DNA of 44,463 nucleotides from IMG/VR virus record IMGVR_UViG_3300025289_000048, positions 1-44,463 of that record; one strand, given 5' to 3'. Position 1 is the first letter of the stretch, and every line of letters begins with the position of its first letter. Source of the DNA: a virus. The position numbers and the translations under genes are program-made. The notes under the pieces were generated by a model. The model had not been told where the DNA came from, did no database searches, and worked only from the letters and a program-made list of their open reading frames with translations. Shown here one piece after another: positions 6,352 through 14,358 of this stretch.

Positions 6352-6915
6352 ATGAGCAGCGTGGTCATCGAAGTGGAATTGAAGGGCGTGGCGCCGCTTC
6401 TCCAACACAACATTGACGGCGGCGAGGAGCAGATGCTCAACAAGGGCAAGCGCAAGTCGTCCGGCGTCTGCAACGACGAGGAGGAGTGGAAACGCTACCT
6501 CTATCGCATTCAGGGCAACGGCAAGTTGGGGCATCCGTCTGCGGCGCTTGAGTCGGCTTTTGTCAAGGCGGCGCGCGACTTCAAGGCCGACAAGCGGCGC
6601 ACGATGGCCGAGATTGCCAAAGCCGCCTTCTTTTGCAACGAAACCTACATTGAGTTGACGGGCAAGACGACGCCGGATCGCATCAACCGTTCGTCGGTGG
6701 TGAATCCCAATACCCGCGGGCGGGGTTTCCGCTATCGGCCAGAGTTTGACGCCGGATGGGTCGGCAGGATTGCGATTACATTGGCCGATCTCGATCTATT
6801 GCCTGAGGCAAAGGCGAAGGAGATCATCGAACATGCCGGGCGCGTCGTTGGTATCGGGAACTGGCGTCCGAAGTTTGGGCGGTTCATTGTGACGAAGTGG
6901 AAGGCGGCGAAGTAG
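6352..6915 (+). CDS. Conserved phage protein with VGIGNWRP motif, 187 aa
   Basis: It resembles a phage protein group that I recall having an N-terminal beta strand (VVIEVELKGVAPLLQH), a helix rich in Lys, a segment picking out Ala-rich LESAFVKAARDF, then VVNPNTRGRGFRYRPEF and a C-terminal AGRVVGIGNWRPKFGRFIV. The function is not known to me; a nucleic-acid-binding fold would fit but is inference. The start follows AAAGAAAGGGG. The gene stands alone on its transcript, with GGCNN arrays in both its 5' and 3' untranslated regions. Confidence 0.75.
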   Translation: MSSVVIEVELKGVAPLLQHNIDGGEEQMLNKGKRKSSGVCNDEEEWKRYLYRIQGNGKLGHPSAALESAFVKAARDFKADKRRTMAEIAKAAFFCNETYIELTGKTTPDRINRSSVVNPNTRGRGFRYRPEFDAGWVGRIAITLADLDLLPEAKAKEIIEHAGRVVGIGNWRPKFGRFIVTKWKAAK

Positions 6916-6920
6916 TCTAG

Positions 6921-7065
6921 CGGCACGGCGGGGCAGGGCTTGGTTAGGCATGGCGTGGCGGGGCAAGGCTTGGCGGGGCGCGGCACGGCGGGGCGCGGCG
7001 AGGCGCGGCGGGGCGCGGCACGGCGCGGCAAGGCGAGGCAGGGCAAGTCTAGGCAAGGCAAGGCG
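6921..7065 (+). repeat. GGCNN pentanucleotide array, 29 units
   Basis: The array starts five bases after the stop codon of the 6352 gene. Twenty-nine units in one register follow, with two decayed (TGGTT at 6941, AGTCT at 7046). It has the same strand and motif as the array at 6162. It fills exactly the space between this gene and the end of the convergent virion operon at 7067, where an ordinary terminator would be expected and none is visible. Confidence 0.95.
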
Positions 7066-7066
7066 A

Positions 7067-7264
7067 TTATCGTCGATACGCTGCTGCCGCGCCTCCGCCG
7101 GCTGCCGCCGCCCATACGCCAATCACCACCGTACTAAGCGTCGAACCGTCTATCCAGCCACCGACGCGCAACGCCATCGTTGCCGCGACAATCAGCAACG
7201 CGCCACCAACGTAGCCTTCGCTTTTACCAAGCCGCTCAATTAACCCTATAAGTGTCTCGTTCAA
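7067..7264 (-). CDS. Small membrane protein at the end of the virion operon, 65 aa
   Basis: The start is taken as TTG at 7264 because GGGGAGG lies just upstream; the ATG at 7300 has no ribosome site. Two hydrophobic stretches are visible, YVGGALLIVAATMALRVGGW and STVVIGVWAAAAGGGAAAA. It overlaps the previous gene by 29 bases. A holin-like or virion membrane role is possible, but no family is recognised. Confidence 0.55.
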   Translation of the reverse strand: MNETLIGLIERLGKSEGYVGGALLIVAATMALRVGGWIDGSTLSTVVIGVWAAAAGGGAAAAYRR

Positions 7265-7439
7265 GCGTCCTCCCCTCAAGCACCGAAAGCCTACTCTCAT
7301 GCTCCAGCAGCCGCGCCTCGATGCGGTCGAGCGACTCCTGCATGTGCGCCAGATGGTTGCGCGTGACGTAGAAGAAGCCGATGGCTTGCACCATGATGCT
7401 GGCGGCGGCGACGAGTAGCACGGCGGGAAGGTTGCTCAT
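7236..7439 (-). CDS. Membrane-anchored coiled-coil protein, 67 aa
   Basis: Residues 5-24 form a membrane helix (PAVLLVAAASIMVQAIGFFYV) followed by a coiled-coil-like segment (HMQESLDRIEARLLEHESRLSVLEGR) with leucines at heptad spacing. It starts in an ATGA overlap with the gene before it. Such proteins sit beside holins in many phages; the function here is not determined. Confidence 0.65.
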   Translation of the reverse strand: MSNLPAVLLVAAASIMVQAIGFFYVTRNHLAHMQESLDRIEARLLEHESRLSVLEGRTLERDTYRVN

Positions 7440-8851
7440 CGTTGCTCCTTCAACGCTTGCTCCAAAGCCGCTTGTGCTTCTTGACGCCTCCGCTCTCGAC
7501 CGCCTTCGGTACGATATTCCTTGTAGGCGCCCGCGACTGGGCCGCCAAATGGTTGCAGCGGGGCGGTGATGCGTGCCGTCAATCGTGCCAGCGGCGCATA
7601 GAATATTTGTCGAAACACGCCCATCATGGGGTCAGAGCCCTTGCGCGGGTCGGTGGTGAAGGCGCGCCTTGTTGCCAAGCGTCGTGCCTCATCTAATAGA
7701 TCGACGCCAGCATGATCTCCGATTTCTTTGAGCAACTGCTTTTCCGCCTCGTGCCCCGGCTGGAACAGGTTACGCAGTCGCTCCTCAAGCGACAGGCGCC
7801 CCGGGCCGAATACCTTGTCAGCGCGCTCCCTGAACATCAACTCCAGTTCGGCTGCGCGATTCGCCTCGCGGATGCCGCTGAAACCAGCCTTCTCGACGTT
7901 GCTAATGAGGCTTTCAACGGCTGTCTCGCGCACCTCTGCAAGCGCCTTTGCCATTCGTGTCTCGCGCGGGCCGCCGGCCGCCTTGAATACGTTTTTGTCG
8001 ATCTGGTCGATGATATAGCGGTCTAAGTCGCCGGGTCGCATCGGGCCGCGCGCCGCAAGCCGGTTGGCAAAGTCGTCTATCGTGGCGTTGAACTGTCGCG
8101 CGGAGCGTTCATCCGCCATTGGTACAGCGCGTGTTCTCAGACTGTTTGCGATAACTCGCGGATCGATTCTTACTCCGGCGGCATCGGCTTGGTTGAGTAT
8201 CTGTTGCTTCTGCAATCTGCCGCCGGTTATGGTGCGTTCGATATTTCCTAGCGCTTGCTGAACGCGCTGCCCGAGACGATGTTCGGCGGTTGCTGGCGGT
8301 GCTTTTGTCGTCAGTCCGAAACCAGCGCCAGGTACCTTGCCGCGTGCCCGTCGTATCAGTTCGGGGGCGATGCCAACGAATTCCCCGGCGGCGCGCGCCA
8401 GAAGTCCGGCGCCGGCTGCCCCGTAGGCGGTGCTTTTGGCAACTCGTACAGATTCCTTCGGGCGTATTTCTGCCTGCATGCCGGTTTTTTTTCCGAGCGC
8501 CTGCATGCCGATGTCGGCGCCGCCGGCCAGCACTCCCTGCGTAACAGCGTATGGCAATAGACTCATGCCGGCCGTAAATGGCGCGCTGGCGAGCGCCGCC
8601 GCTCCAACCGCGATGGATCGTCCGACACGCGCCGACTTCTCCCCGGGCTGATACTGCTTTGCCTGTTCAGTGGATAGTGACGGCGTACCCGGTTGGATGC
8701 GCCCCAACGCACCCAACTCGCCCGGCTCAATATTGACCGGACCCATCTGCAAGCCTTCCTGCTCCAGCGCGGCGCGTATCTGATCGTCTGGCACGCCACT
8801 TCCTTGCGCCTGTTGTATGAATCTTAGCGCCTGTTCTTCTGTGAGCGCCAT
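7436..8851 (-). CDS. Probable internal virion protein, 471 aa
   Basis: No domain is recognised. The N-terminus (LTEEQALRFIQQAQGSGVPDDQIRAALEQEGL) is a short helical motif, residues about 75-165 are Gly/Ala-rich and hydrophobic enough to interact with membranes, and the rest is charged helix. Podoviruses place ejection or internal-core proteins after the tail genes, and this is the third of three such genes (10081, 8851, 7436). The role is inferred from order and composition. Confidence 0.5.
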   Translation of the reverse strand: MALTEEQALRFIQQAQGSGVPDDQIRAALEQEGLQMGPVNIEPGELGALGRIQPGTPSLSTEQAKQYQPGEKSARVGRSIAVGAAALASAPFTAGMSLLPYAVTQGVLAGGADIGMQALGKKTGMQAEIRPKESVRVAKSTAYGAAGAGLLARAAGEFVGIAPELIRRARGKVPGAGFGLTTKAPPATAEHRLGQRVQQALGNIERTITGGRLQKQQILNQADAAGVRIDPRVIANSLRTRAVPMADERSARQFNATIDDFANRLAARGPMRPGDLDRYIIDQIDKNVFKAAGGPRETRMAKALAEVRETAVESLISNVEKAGFSGIREANRAAELELMFRERADKVFGPGRLSLEERLRNLFQPGHEAEKQLLKEIGDHAGVDLLDEARRLATRRAFTTDPRKGSDPMMGVFRQIFYAPLARLTARITAPLQPFGGPVAGAYKEYRTEGGRERRRQEAQAALEQALKEQR

Positions 8852-10071
8852 TACTGTATCCCCAACTTGATTGCCTCAAGCAGAATCTTCGCGCGTTCCT
8901 CCGGCGTAAATGCATTCGGACGTACACGCGATTGTCTCAGCATGCCGGTTAGCACCACCTGTCGCACACGTTGCATCTTCCCAAAGAATGATCGACGCCC
9001 TTCCTCGGTAGTCAGCGATGTAACAGTTGGCATCTCGCTCTGCGCCGTCTCGATGTCAAAGTCGCTCAAGCGACCGGGTTCTCGTTGTGTCGCTATGAAG
9101 CGCGCCACGCGATTTCGATTTGCCGCCATAACCTCCATTTCTGGACTTTGCGCCTCCGACAGCATGACTCCGGCTTGTCCGGGCAACACGCTTCGGCCAA
9201 TCTCAAGCGCGGCCGTCTTGCCAACGGAAGGACTTGTTGCTGCAAAAGCACTGGCGTCGCGCTCAAATTGATCCAGCATACTCAACAGCACGACGCCGCC
9301 TCCGGCTTGTCCGTATTCTCCGGTTGCGGCTGGAGCCCTTAACTTATCTGCCGTGCCACCTCCAAGTGGCGGTCTGGCAACCGGACTTGGCGGCGCCTGC
9401 GGAGGAGAGACTTGCGGTGATAGCGCTGGAGCCTGAGCGAGCGGAGGAACCCGTGCCGCTGGCACTTGCGGCTGTCCACTAATACTCGGAAGGTTTCGCG
9501 TTTGTCCAATCTGCCGCGGCTGTAGAGTGTTGGTGCTGACTCCGAAGCGTTCGCCGCCTTGACCCTCCAAGATGCGTATTGCATCCGCGCCATACGCCAG
9601 CACCTGCCCACGCGAATAGGAGCCCGTCATCGGGTCGCGCTCGAAACTTCGCACCAGCGGCGTTCCTGGCGGTACGCCAAGTTCCGCCGCATCTTGCTCA
9701 TCCGCTTGCACCACCATGAGGCGACCGTAGGGCGTCGCTTGTCTGCTAGTCATGCGCATTTGCGCCTCGGCAAGTCCGCCGGCGCCACGCAGCGCCTCCG
9801 TGCGTGCCCCCATCGCCTGCTCAAACGCCATCTGCTCCTGCCCGTATTGCGCTATCCCGGGCGCCGCCGCCTGCTGCTGAATCATCGGCGCAAACTGCGG
9901 GTTGCGCGCCGCCGCCACCGCCTGCAGCGGGTTCATCTGCGCGGTTGGCTGCGTCGGCGGCGTCGGCATCGGCGCCTGCAACGTCCTCAAGTAATAATCG
10001 GTCAGCGCCTCCAGCAACGCATTCTTCGGCGCCGGCTTCTTTTCCTGTATGCCCGGATCGGGTGCTGGCAT
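8851..10071 (-). CDS. Probable internal virion protein, 406 aa
   Basis: The start has a good ribosome site (GGAGACGACG before ATG). The sequence is rich in Pro, Gln and Ala, with a proline-rich linker (about 200-235: PQVSPPQAPPSPVARPP) between two less biased parts; the C-terminal third is helical and charged. No family is recognised. Position among the late tail-side genes suggests a virion component, possibly ejected with the DNA. Confidence 0.5.
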   Translation of the reverse strand: MPAPDPGIQEKKPAPKNALLEALTDYYLRTLQAPMPTPPTQPTAQMNPLQAVAAARNPQFAPMIQQQAAAPGIAQYGQEQMAFEQAMGARTEALRGAGGLAEAQMRMTSRQATPYGRLMVVQADEQDAAELGVPPGTPLVRSFERDPMTGSYSRGQVLAYGADAIRILEGQGGERFGVSTNTLQPRQIGQTRNLPSISGQPQVPAARVPPLAQAPALSPQVSPPQAPPSPVARPPLGGGTADKLRAPAATGEYGQAGGGVVLLSMLDQFERDASAFAATSPSVGKTAALEIGRSVLPGQAGVMLSEAQSPEMEVMAANRNRVARFIATQREPGRLSDFDIETAQSEMPTVTSLTTEEGRRSFFGKMQRVRQVVLTGMLRQSRVRPNAFTPEERAKILLEAIKLGIQ

Positions 10072-10080
10072 CGTCGTCTC

Positions 10081-10884
10081 CTACAGCGTTCCGGTGCCGC
10101 CGGTCGGCGGGCTCGTCGTCCACCAGTACCAGTCTGGCACGGTGCCTTGCTGCTGCCGGTTGCCGCCACCAAGCGCGTTGATCAGGAAGCCCCGGTCAAT
10201 CGCTGTGCCAAGCGAATTCGCCAGCGCTGTGTTGGGCTGCCCGAACGGAAGTGGGGTGCCGGTGATTGCTCCGGCGCGCTGCCCGGCAAGCCCCATCGCG
10301 TTCTGGAACGCTTGCGTCACGTTGCGGTTGATCATCTGCCCGCGGAAACCGAGTTCCGCAGTCTGTGCGTATGGTGTGCCAAGCGTTCCGGCGCGCGCCG
10401 CCTGCTGGCGGAACGCCTGCGTGGCTGTCTGCATCTGCGGCGCCGCCATCTGCATCTGCTGCGGCAGGAAGAACCGCGTCAACGCTTGAATTTGCTCCGG
10501 CGACAGTTGCGCCAGCGCCTGCTGAATGCGCTCGCGCACCAACTCGCGGTTCGCAGCCTCCGACTTTGACTGGGCGCGCTGGCCGAGGTAGCCGCCGATG
10601 AGATCGAGGCCGCCGCTGATGAGAGACCACTGCCACGGTGAAAGTCCTCCGGCACCAGCGGCACCTCCGGCACCAGCGGCACCTCCGGCACCACCGCCGC
10701 CGCCTCCAAAGCCGATTGGAAGTCCGCCGCCGGCTCCACCACCACCGCCCGCGATGGGTTTTAGATCGTATTGTCCGGTGCGCGGGTTATAAACAAGCTC
10801 ATATCCGGTCGGTGCACCAAACGAGAGTTGAGGCAAGATTGGAGCGCCGCCCTCCATTCTCGGATCGTCATACGACTTTTTCAT
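10081..10884 (-). CDS. Glycine-rich probable virion protein, 267 aa
   Basis: Residues about 45-80 are a Gly/Ala-rich stretch (GGGGGAGG type), followed by a Gln- and Ala-rich helical region (RERIQQALAQLSPEQIQALTRFF, QAFRQQAARAGTLGT) and a C-terminus ending in VPDWYWWTTSPPTGGTGTL. The layout resembles internal or ejection proteins of short-tailed phages, but no family is recognised. The start follows GGTGAG. Confidence 0.5.
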   Translation of the reverse strand: MKKSYDDPRMEGGAPILPQLSFGAPTGYELVYNPRTGQYDLKPIAGGGGGAGGGLPIGFGGGGGGAGGAAGAGGAAGAGGLSPWQWSLISGGLDLIGGYLGQRAQSKSEAANRELVRERIQQALAQLSPEQIQALTRFFLPQQMQMAAPQMQTATQAFRQQAARAGTLGTPYAQTAELGFRGQMINRNVTQAFQNAMGLAGQRAGAITGTPLPFGQPNTALANSLGTAIDRGFLINALGGGNRQQQGTVPDWYWWTTSPPTGGTGTL

Positions 10885-10885
10885 T

Positions 10886-11173
10886 TTAACTCACCGTTCC
10901 GCTTAGTATGCCTGCGGTTGTCAGCCACGTTTCGAGCGCCCGCCGCAGGTCGCGGAATTCGGGCACCGCATTCACCACCTGTATGAACGAGGGCGTAGAC
11001 TCAGCGCTGAAGTCAAGCCGAATCTCGCGGAAGGGGCGCCACTCGCCCGTCTCCGTGCGGCCGAACTGCACCACGATTGTCAGCGTGCGGTTCTCAAGGT
11101 TCGCACCGAGCGATATGAGCCGCGCCTCAAGACTGTCGGGATATGCCTCGGGTACCGTAAGCGTAATTGGCAT
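10886..11173 (-). CDS. Hypothetical virion-operon protein, 95 aa
   Basis: The ATG at 11173 forms a TGATG overlap with the previous stop and is preferred over the TTG one codon earlier. The protein begins with beta-like MPITLTVPEAYPDSLEARLISLG and contains RTLTIVVQFGRTETGEWRPFREIRLDF. I recognise no family. It lies between fibre-like and internal virion proteins. Confidence 0.6.
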   Translation of the reverse strand: MPITLTVPEAYPDSLEARLISLGANLENRTLTIVVQFGRTETGEWRPFREIRLDFSAESTPSFIQVVNAVPEFRDLRRALETWLTTAGILSGTVS

Positions 11174-11835
11174 CAAGTCACCACGAAGATGCGGCGCGTT
11201 GGGGCCACAACGCCCTCACGCACCGCGATGGCAACGGCTGCCACGTCGTCGGCGGCGACTGTCCAACCGACAACCGGAGAGCCTGCCGCGACTGTCGCGG
11301 AACGACGAATCATGGAAGCAGACTCAGCGCCAAGGTCGGCTTCCTGAACATCGGTATGATTGCCATCCGGGGCAATGCTGGTTGGCGCCGCGATGCCGTC
11401 ATAGAGCGCCCCGTAGGTGATTGTCGTGACGGACGTGGTGAGCGTAATCGACGGGTTTGCCAGCGACACGTTCGACACCGAGTTGAAATTTTCGACGGAG
11501 GTGTCGTCGGCGGCCGTCACGGAAATTGAGCAGCCGACGTGATTGTTGCTGCCGGTGAACGTGACCGTCACGGTCGCCGGGTCGGTCGTCGGCACGCTCG
11601 CGCCGAGGAAGTAGGCGTAGGCCGAGCCGTTCTCACCGCCGACGTTCTGCCGGACGACGCGGTTCATCGCGGTGCCGTCGTAGGTGACGCTGGTAATCGT
11701 GTCGGTGGTATCGTTGGTGACGATCAGAACGATGATCCCGCGAGGCGTCCCGACCGGGTTATGCGACCAGGACATCGGACTGGCCGTGTCGGGCGTGGCG
11801 CCGAATGTTCCGGTTGCGTCGTGGGCTATTGCCAT
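11173..11835 (-). CDS. Beta-rich virion protein, 220 aa
   Basis: The sequence is dominated by Thr, Ser, Val and Ala with alternating patterns (GIIVLIVTNDTTDTITSVTYDG, ATVTVTFTGSN) typical of Ig-like or jelly-roll surface proteins. No cysteine pairs or enzyme motifs are seen. It is coupled to its neighbours by one-base or TGATG overlaps. A decoration or tail-appendage role is inferred. Confidence 0.55.
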   Translation of the reverse strand: MAIAHDATGTFGATPDTASPMSWSHNPVGTPRGIIVLIVTNDTTDTITSVTYDGTAMNRVVRQNVGGENGSAYAYFLGASVPTTDPATVTVTFTGSNNHVGCSISVTAADDTSVENFNSVSNVSLANPSITLTTSVTTITYGALYDGIAAPTSIAPDGNHTDVQEADLGAESASMIRRSATVAAGSPVVGWTVAADDVAAVAIAVREGVVAPTRRIFVVT

Positions 11836-12875
11836 CAGTCTATCGTATACCGCATATGTATCGCGGTGTTGGTGATCGTCCCGCTTTGCGCCGTCGTCTC
11901 AATCCAGACATACGAGGCCGCTGGAATCGTGTCGTCGCTCATGGTCGCCGTGCTGCCGGTCGTGGTGCTGGTGTGCGCTGCGCTCGTCGTCAGGTTGTTG
12001 CCGGCGGCGCTGCGGTCGGTCGAATGCTTCAGTTGCAACGTCAGACTCGGCGTCGTGCCGACGTGCACCACGCGCACCTCCGTCGCGGTGATGGCAATCG
12101 GCGTGTAGAAGAAGGTGATGTCTTCGGTCGCGGTGGGCGACTCGATGGTGATGTCTTTCGACAACAGTTCCGCTTCATAGCCCGGATTCGATGCGCCCAT
12201 GCGGAGAACGAAGTTGTTGGTTCCCGCCGCAAGCGGCGTTGGCGTCGCTCCTGCCCCGCCTCCGATGACGAGTTGGCTGGCGGTGAGCGCCACGGATGAC
12301 GCCAGCGTCGTCGCGGCGGTGAAGCCGAGAATGCCGCCGCTGGTGCCGCTTGAAAGTCCCGTGCCGCCCTGCGCCACCGTCACATCGGCATTGTCGGTCA
12401 GGATTGTCGCAGTGGCGTCCGGCAGCGTAAACGTCTTGAGCGCTGTCGTCGGCCCCGTGAAATCCATGAACTGATTGTTGGTGCCGCCGTTGGCGCCGGG
12501 CAGTATGCCGCTTACGTCGGCAGTAAGCACCACCGCGCTGAACGCCGGCTGCCCCGCCGCGTTTCCATGCAGCACCGTCGTCGTGGTGCCTTGATTCGGC
12601 GTGACCTGATCGGCGTCGGAGAACGTCACTTTCTCGGAGGCCGCATCCTCGACGCCAGCGGTAACATGCCGGAAGCCGGTGCCGGTCGGCGGGCTGCCTC
12701 CGGTCGGCAGCGAACTGACGAGAATATGCTTCTTGATGTTGCCGGCGGCGCTATCCTCGATGATAAGAAAGTCGCCGGCGGCCGGCGTCGCTTTGTTGGC
12801 GATGGCGGAAATCTCGCTCGACTCGTTGTCGTGGATGGCGCGCGGGTCGATGGCGCGCAGGCTTGATATGCTCAT
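11835..12875 (-). CDS. Tail-fibre-like protein, 346 aa
   Basis: Repetitive beta-rich sequence with GILPGANGGTNNQ, VAQGGTGLSSGTSGGILGF and IGGGAGATPTPLAAGTNNFVLRMG is characteristic of phage fibre shafts; the GGTG-type motifs recur in such shafts. The C-terminal 120 residues form a separate beta-rich head (FYTPIAITATEVRVVHVG...). Probably a fibre or fibre-associated virion protein; receptor unknown. Confidence 0.6.
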   Translation of the reverse strand: MSISSLRAIDPRAIHDNESSEISAIANKATPAAGDFLIIEDSAAGNIKKHILVSSLPTGGSPPTGTGFRHVTAGVEDAASEKVTFSDADQVTPNQGTTTTVLHGNAAGQPAFSAVVLTADVSGILPGANGGTNNQFMDFTGPTTALKTFTLPDATATILTDNADVTVAQGGTGLSSGTSGGILGFTAATTLASSVALTASQLVIGGGAGATPTPLAAGTNNFVLRMGASNPGYEAELLSKDITIESPTATEDITFFYTPIAITATEVRVVHVGTTPSLTLQLKHSTDRSAAGNNLTTSAAHTSTTTGSTATMSDDTIPAASYVWIETTAQSGTITNTAIHMRYTID

Positions 12876-13204
12876 TACGTCACCTCTACGCCGAAGACGT
12901 TGAATGAAACCGCGGCGAGGGTCGCATAGACGCGCACGACATCGGTGGCCGCCAGCGTGATGCCAAGTGTGAGGGCGATGGTGTCGTTGCCGGCGATTTC
13001 GGCGTCATAGACAATATACTGCTTGTTGTCGTTTGCGGCTCCAGCCACCGCCACACTGATCCGAAACTGCGTGGCTGTCGCACTCCGGTTGGCAATGGTA
13101 ATCGTACTGACGGTCGCGCTCGTCGCCCCCGGCACGGTATAAGAGTCTGTCAGCGTCGCGGCCAGCGGGTTGGTCTGCGCCAGAACCTTCAGCGTATTCG
13201 CCAT
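12875..13204 (-). CDS. Small beta-rich virion protein, 109 aa
   Basis: MANTLKVLAQTNPLAATLTDSYTVPGATSATVSTITIANRSATATQFRISV resembles small tail-region proteins that I recall in many phages, predicted to be a single beta-sandwich. Function not known. It sits between two fibre-like genes with one-base overlaps. Confidence 0.6.
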   Translation of the reverse strand: MANTLKVLAQTNPLAATLTDSYTVPGATSATVSTITIANRSATATQFRISVAVAGAANDNKQYIVYDAEIAGNDTIALTLGITLAATDVVRVYATLAAVSFNVFGVEVT

Positions 13205-14358
13205 CAGGCACCCATCATCGCAAGATGAATCGGCCAGTCCGTCGCGGCTGCCGCGGCCGCCGCGGTGAGATCAACCGTTGCTGCCGCCTGACGGAAGTTA
13301 AGTGAGTTGCCGTTGCGCCATAGATCACCCGTCGTCGGGGCGGGCGGGTTGCCGGCCTTGTCGTCGAAGTTGACGTGCGCGCCAGCGGTGGCGCCAGTTG
13401 CAAGTTGCCGCAGCAACAATGCGGTTGTAGCGCGAGCGGATGCGCTTTGAATCTCAACTCTCTCGCTGTATAGCGCGCCCCACCCATTAGTGACCCATGT
13501 TGGCAGAGTTTCGGTCTTTACACCGTAAAAGTTGGTAACAGTGGCAGCGGTGGCGCGCACCGGAGTTAGAACATTCAGGCCGGTATAAGTAGATGCCGCC
13601 GTGGTTGCGTCATCTGAGGAGAAATTAAGACGAGCCCTAAACGACGTTCCGGCAGATGTCTTTGCCACGCCTCTGATTATAATGTTTGCATCGCTGCCAA
13701 GCAGCGTTGAGGCATTGCCAACGCCGCTCGTGGTCGAAGTCTGTATGTCAGTTTTGAATGACGTAACAGTGATCGAAGATGCCCCACATCCCATGCTGGT
13801 ATTTATGCCAGACGAATTATTGGTAGAGGATGAGATGTTTATGGAAAACTTGGAATTTGCCAGCACACCAGCGCCGATTCCAACGAACTTTGTCAGCCCG
13901 ATGTCATTTGTCATAATAATATGAGACGTCGGGACGATCAACAGGCTCCCCAAACTGCCCGTGAGCGTCTGATTCGTCGCGTCATCCGTCAGCGTCAGCG
14001 TCGAATTGTTCGCGCTGCTTCGCAGCGCCGTCGGGAACAGCAGCTGCGAGTTGTGCCGCACCACCTTGTTGCCGCTGCCCGCCGCCGCCGTCGTCCCGTA
14101 GGTGATGGCCGGCGTCGCAAACGATGTCGAGCCGGCCAGAAGCGACCGCCACGCTGTTCCGTCGCTGTATTGCGGCTCCTTCGTCACGCCGCCGACGTAG
14201 ATGATGCGTCCGGGGAAGCGCGCCGGCGACGGCCGCGCCGAGTTATCCGTGAATACGCTCGGCTCCGTCACCGGCTTGCGCCGGTCGAACTCCCGGAGCG
14301 TATGCTTCATGCCGTTCGGCAGGCGGCTCGGCGGGAGGAAGCGCGTGCGTATGCCCAT
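13204..14358 (-). CDS. Tail-fibre-like protein, 384 aa
   Basis: The N-terminal 75 residues are distinctive (FPGRIIYVGGVTKEPQYSDGTAWRSL), followed by a long low-complexity beta region rich in Ser, Thr and Asn (INISSSTNNSSGINTSMGCGASSITV) and a C-terminal NPPAPTTGDLWRNGNSLNFR segment of the sort found at fibre ends. The start overlaps the previous stop. Probably a receptor-binding or decoration fibre. The central part has lower GC than its flanks, as expected for an exchanged module. Confidence 0.6.
   Translation of the reverse strand: MGIRTRFLPPSRLPNGMKHTLREFDRRKPVTEPSVFTDNSARPSPARFPGRIIYVGGVTKEPQYSDGTAWRSLLAGSTSFATPAITYGTTAAAGSGNKVVRHNSQLLFPTALRSSANNSTLTLTDDATNQTLTGSLGSLLIVPTSHIIMTNDIGLTKFVGIGAGVLANSKFSINISSSTNNSSGINTSMGCGASSITVTSFKTDIQTSTTSGVGNASTLLGSDANIIIRGVAKTSAGTSFRARLNFSSDDATTAASTYTGLNVLTPVRATAATVTNFYGVKTETLPTWVTNGWGALYSERVEIQSASARATTALLLRQLATGATAGAHVNFDDKAGNPPAPTTGDLWRNGNSLNFRQAAATVDLTAAAAAAATDWPIHLAMMGA

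Noticed and set aside
6156-6416. Reading frames through the GGCNN arrays
   Set aside because: The repeat period is five, so any frame is open by composition only; the products are Arg/Gly/Ala strings with no start signals.
6162-7065. CRISPR array
   Set aside because: Units are five bases with no spacers and there are no cas genes.
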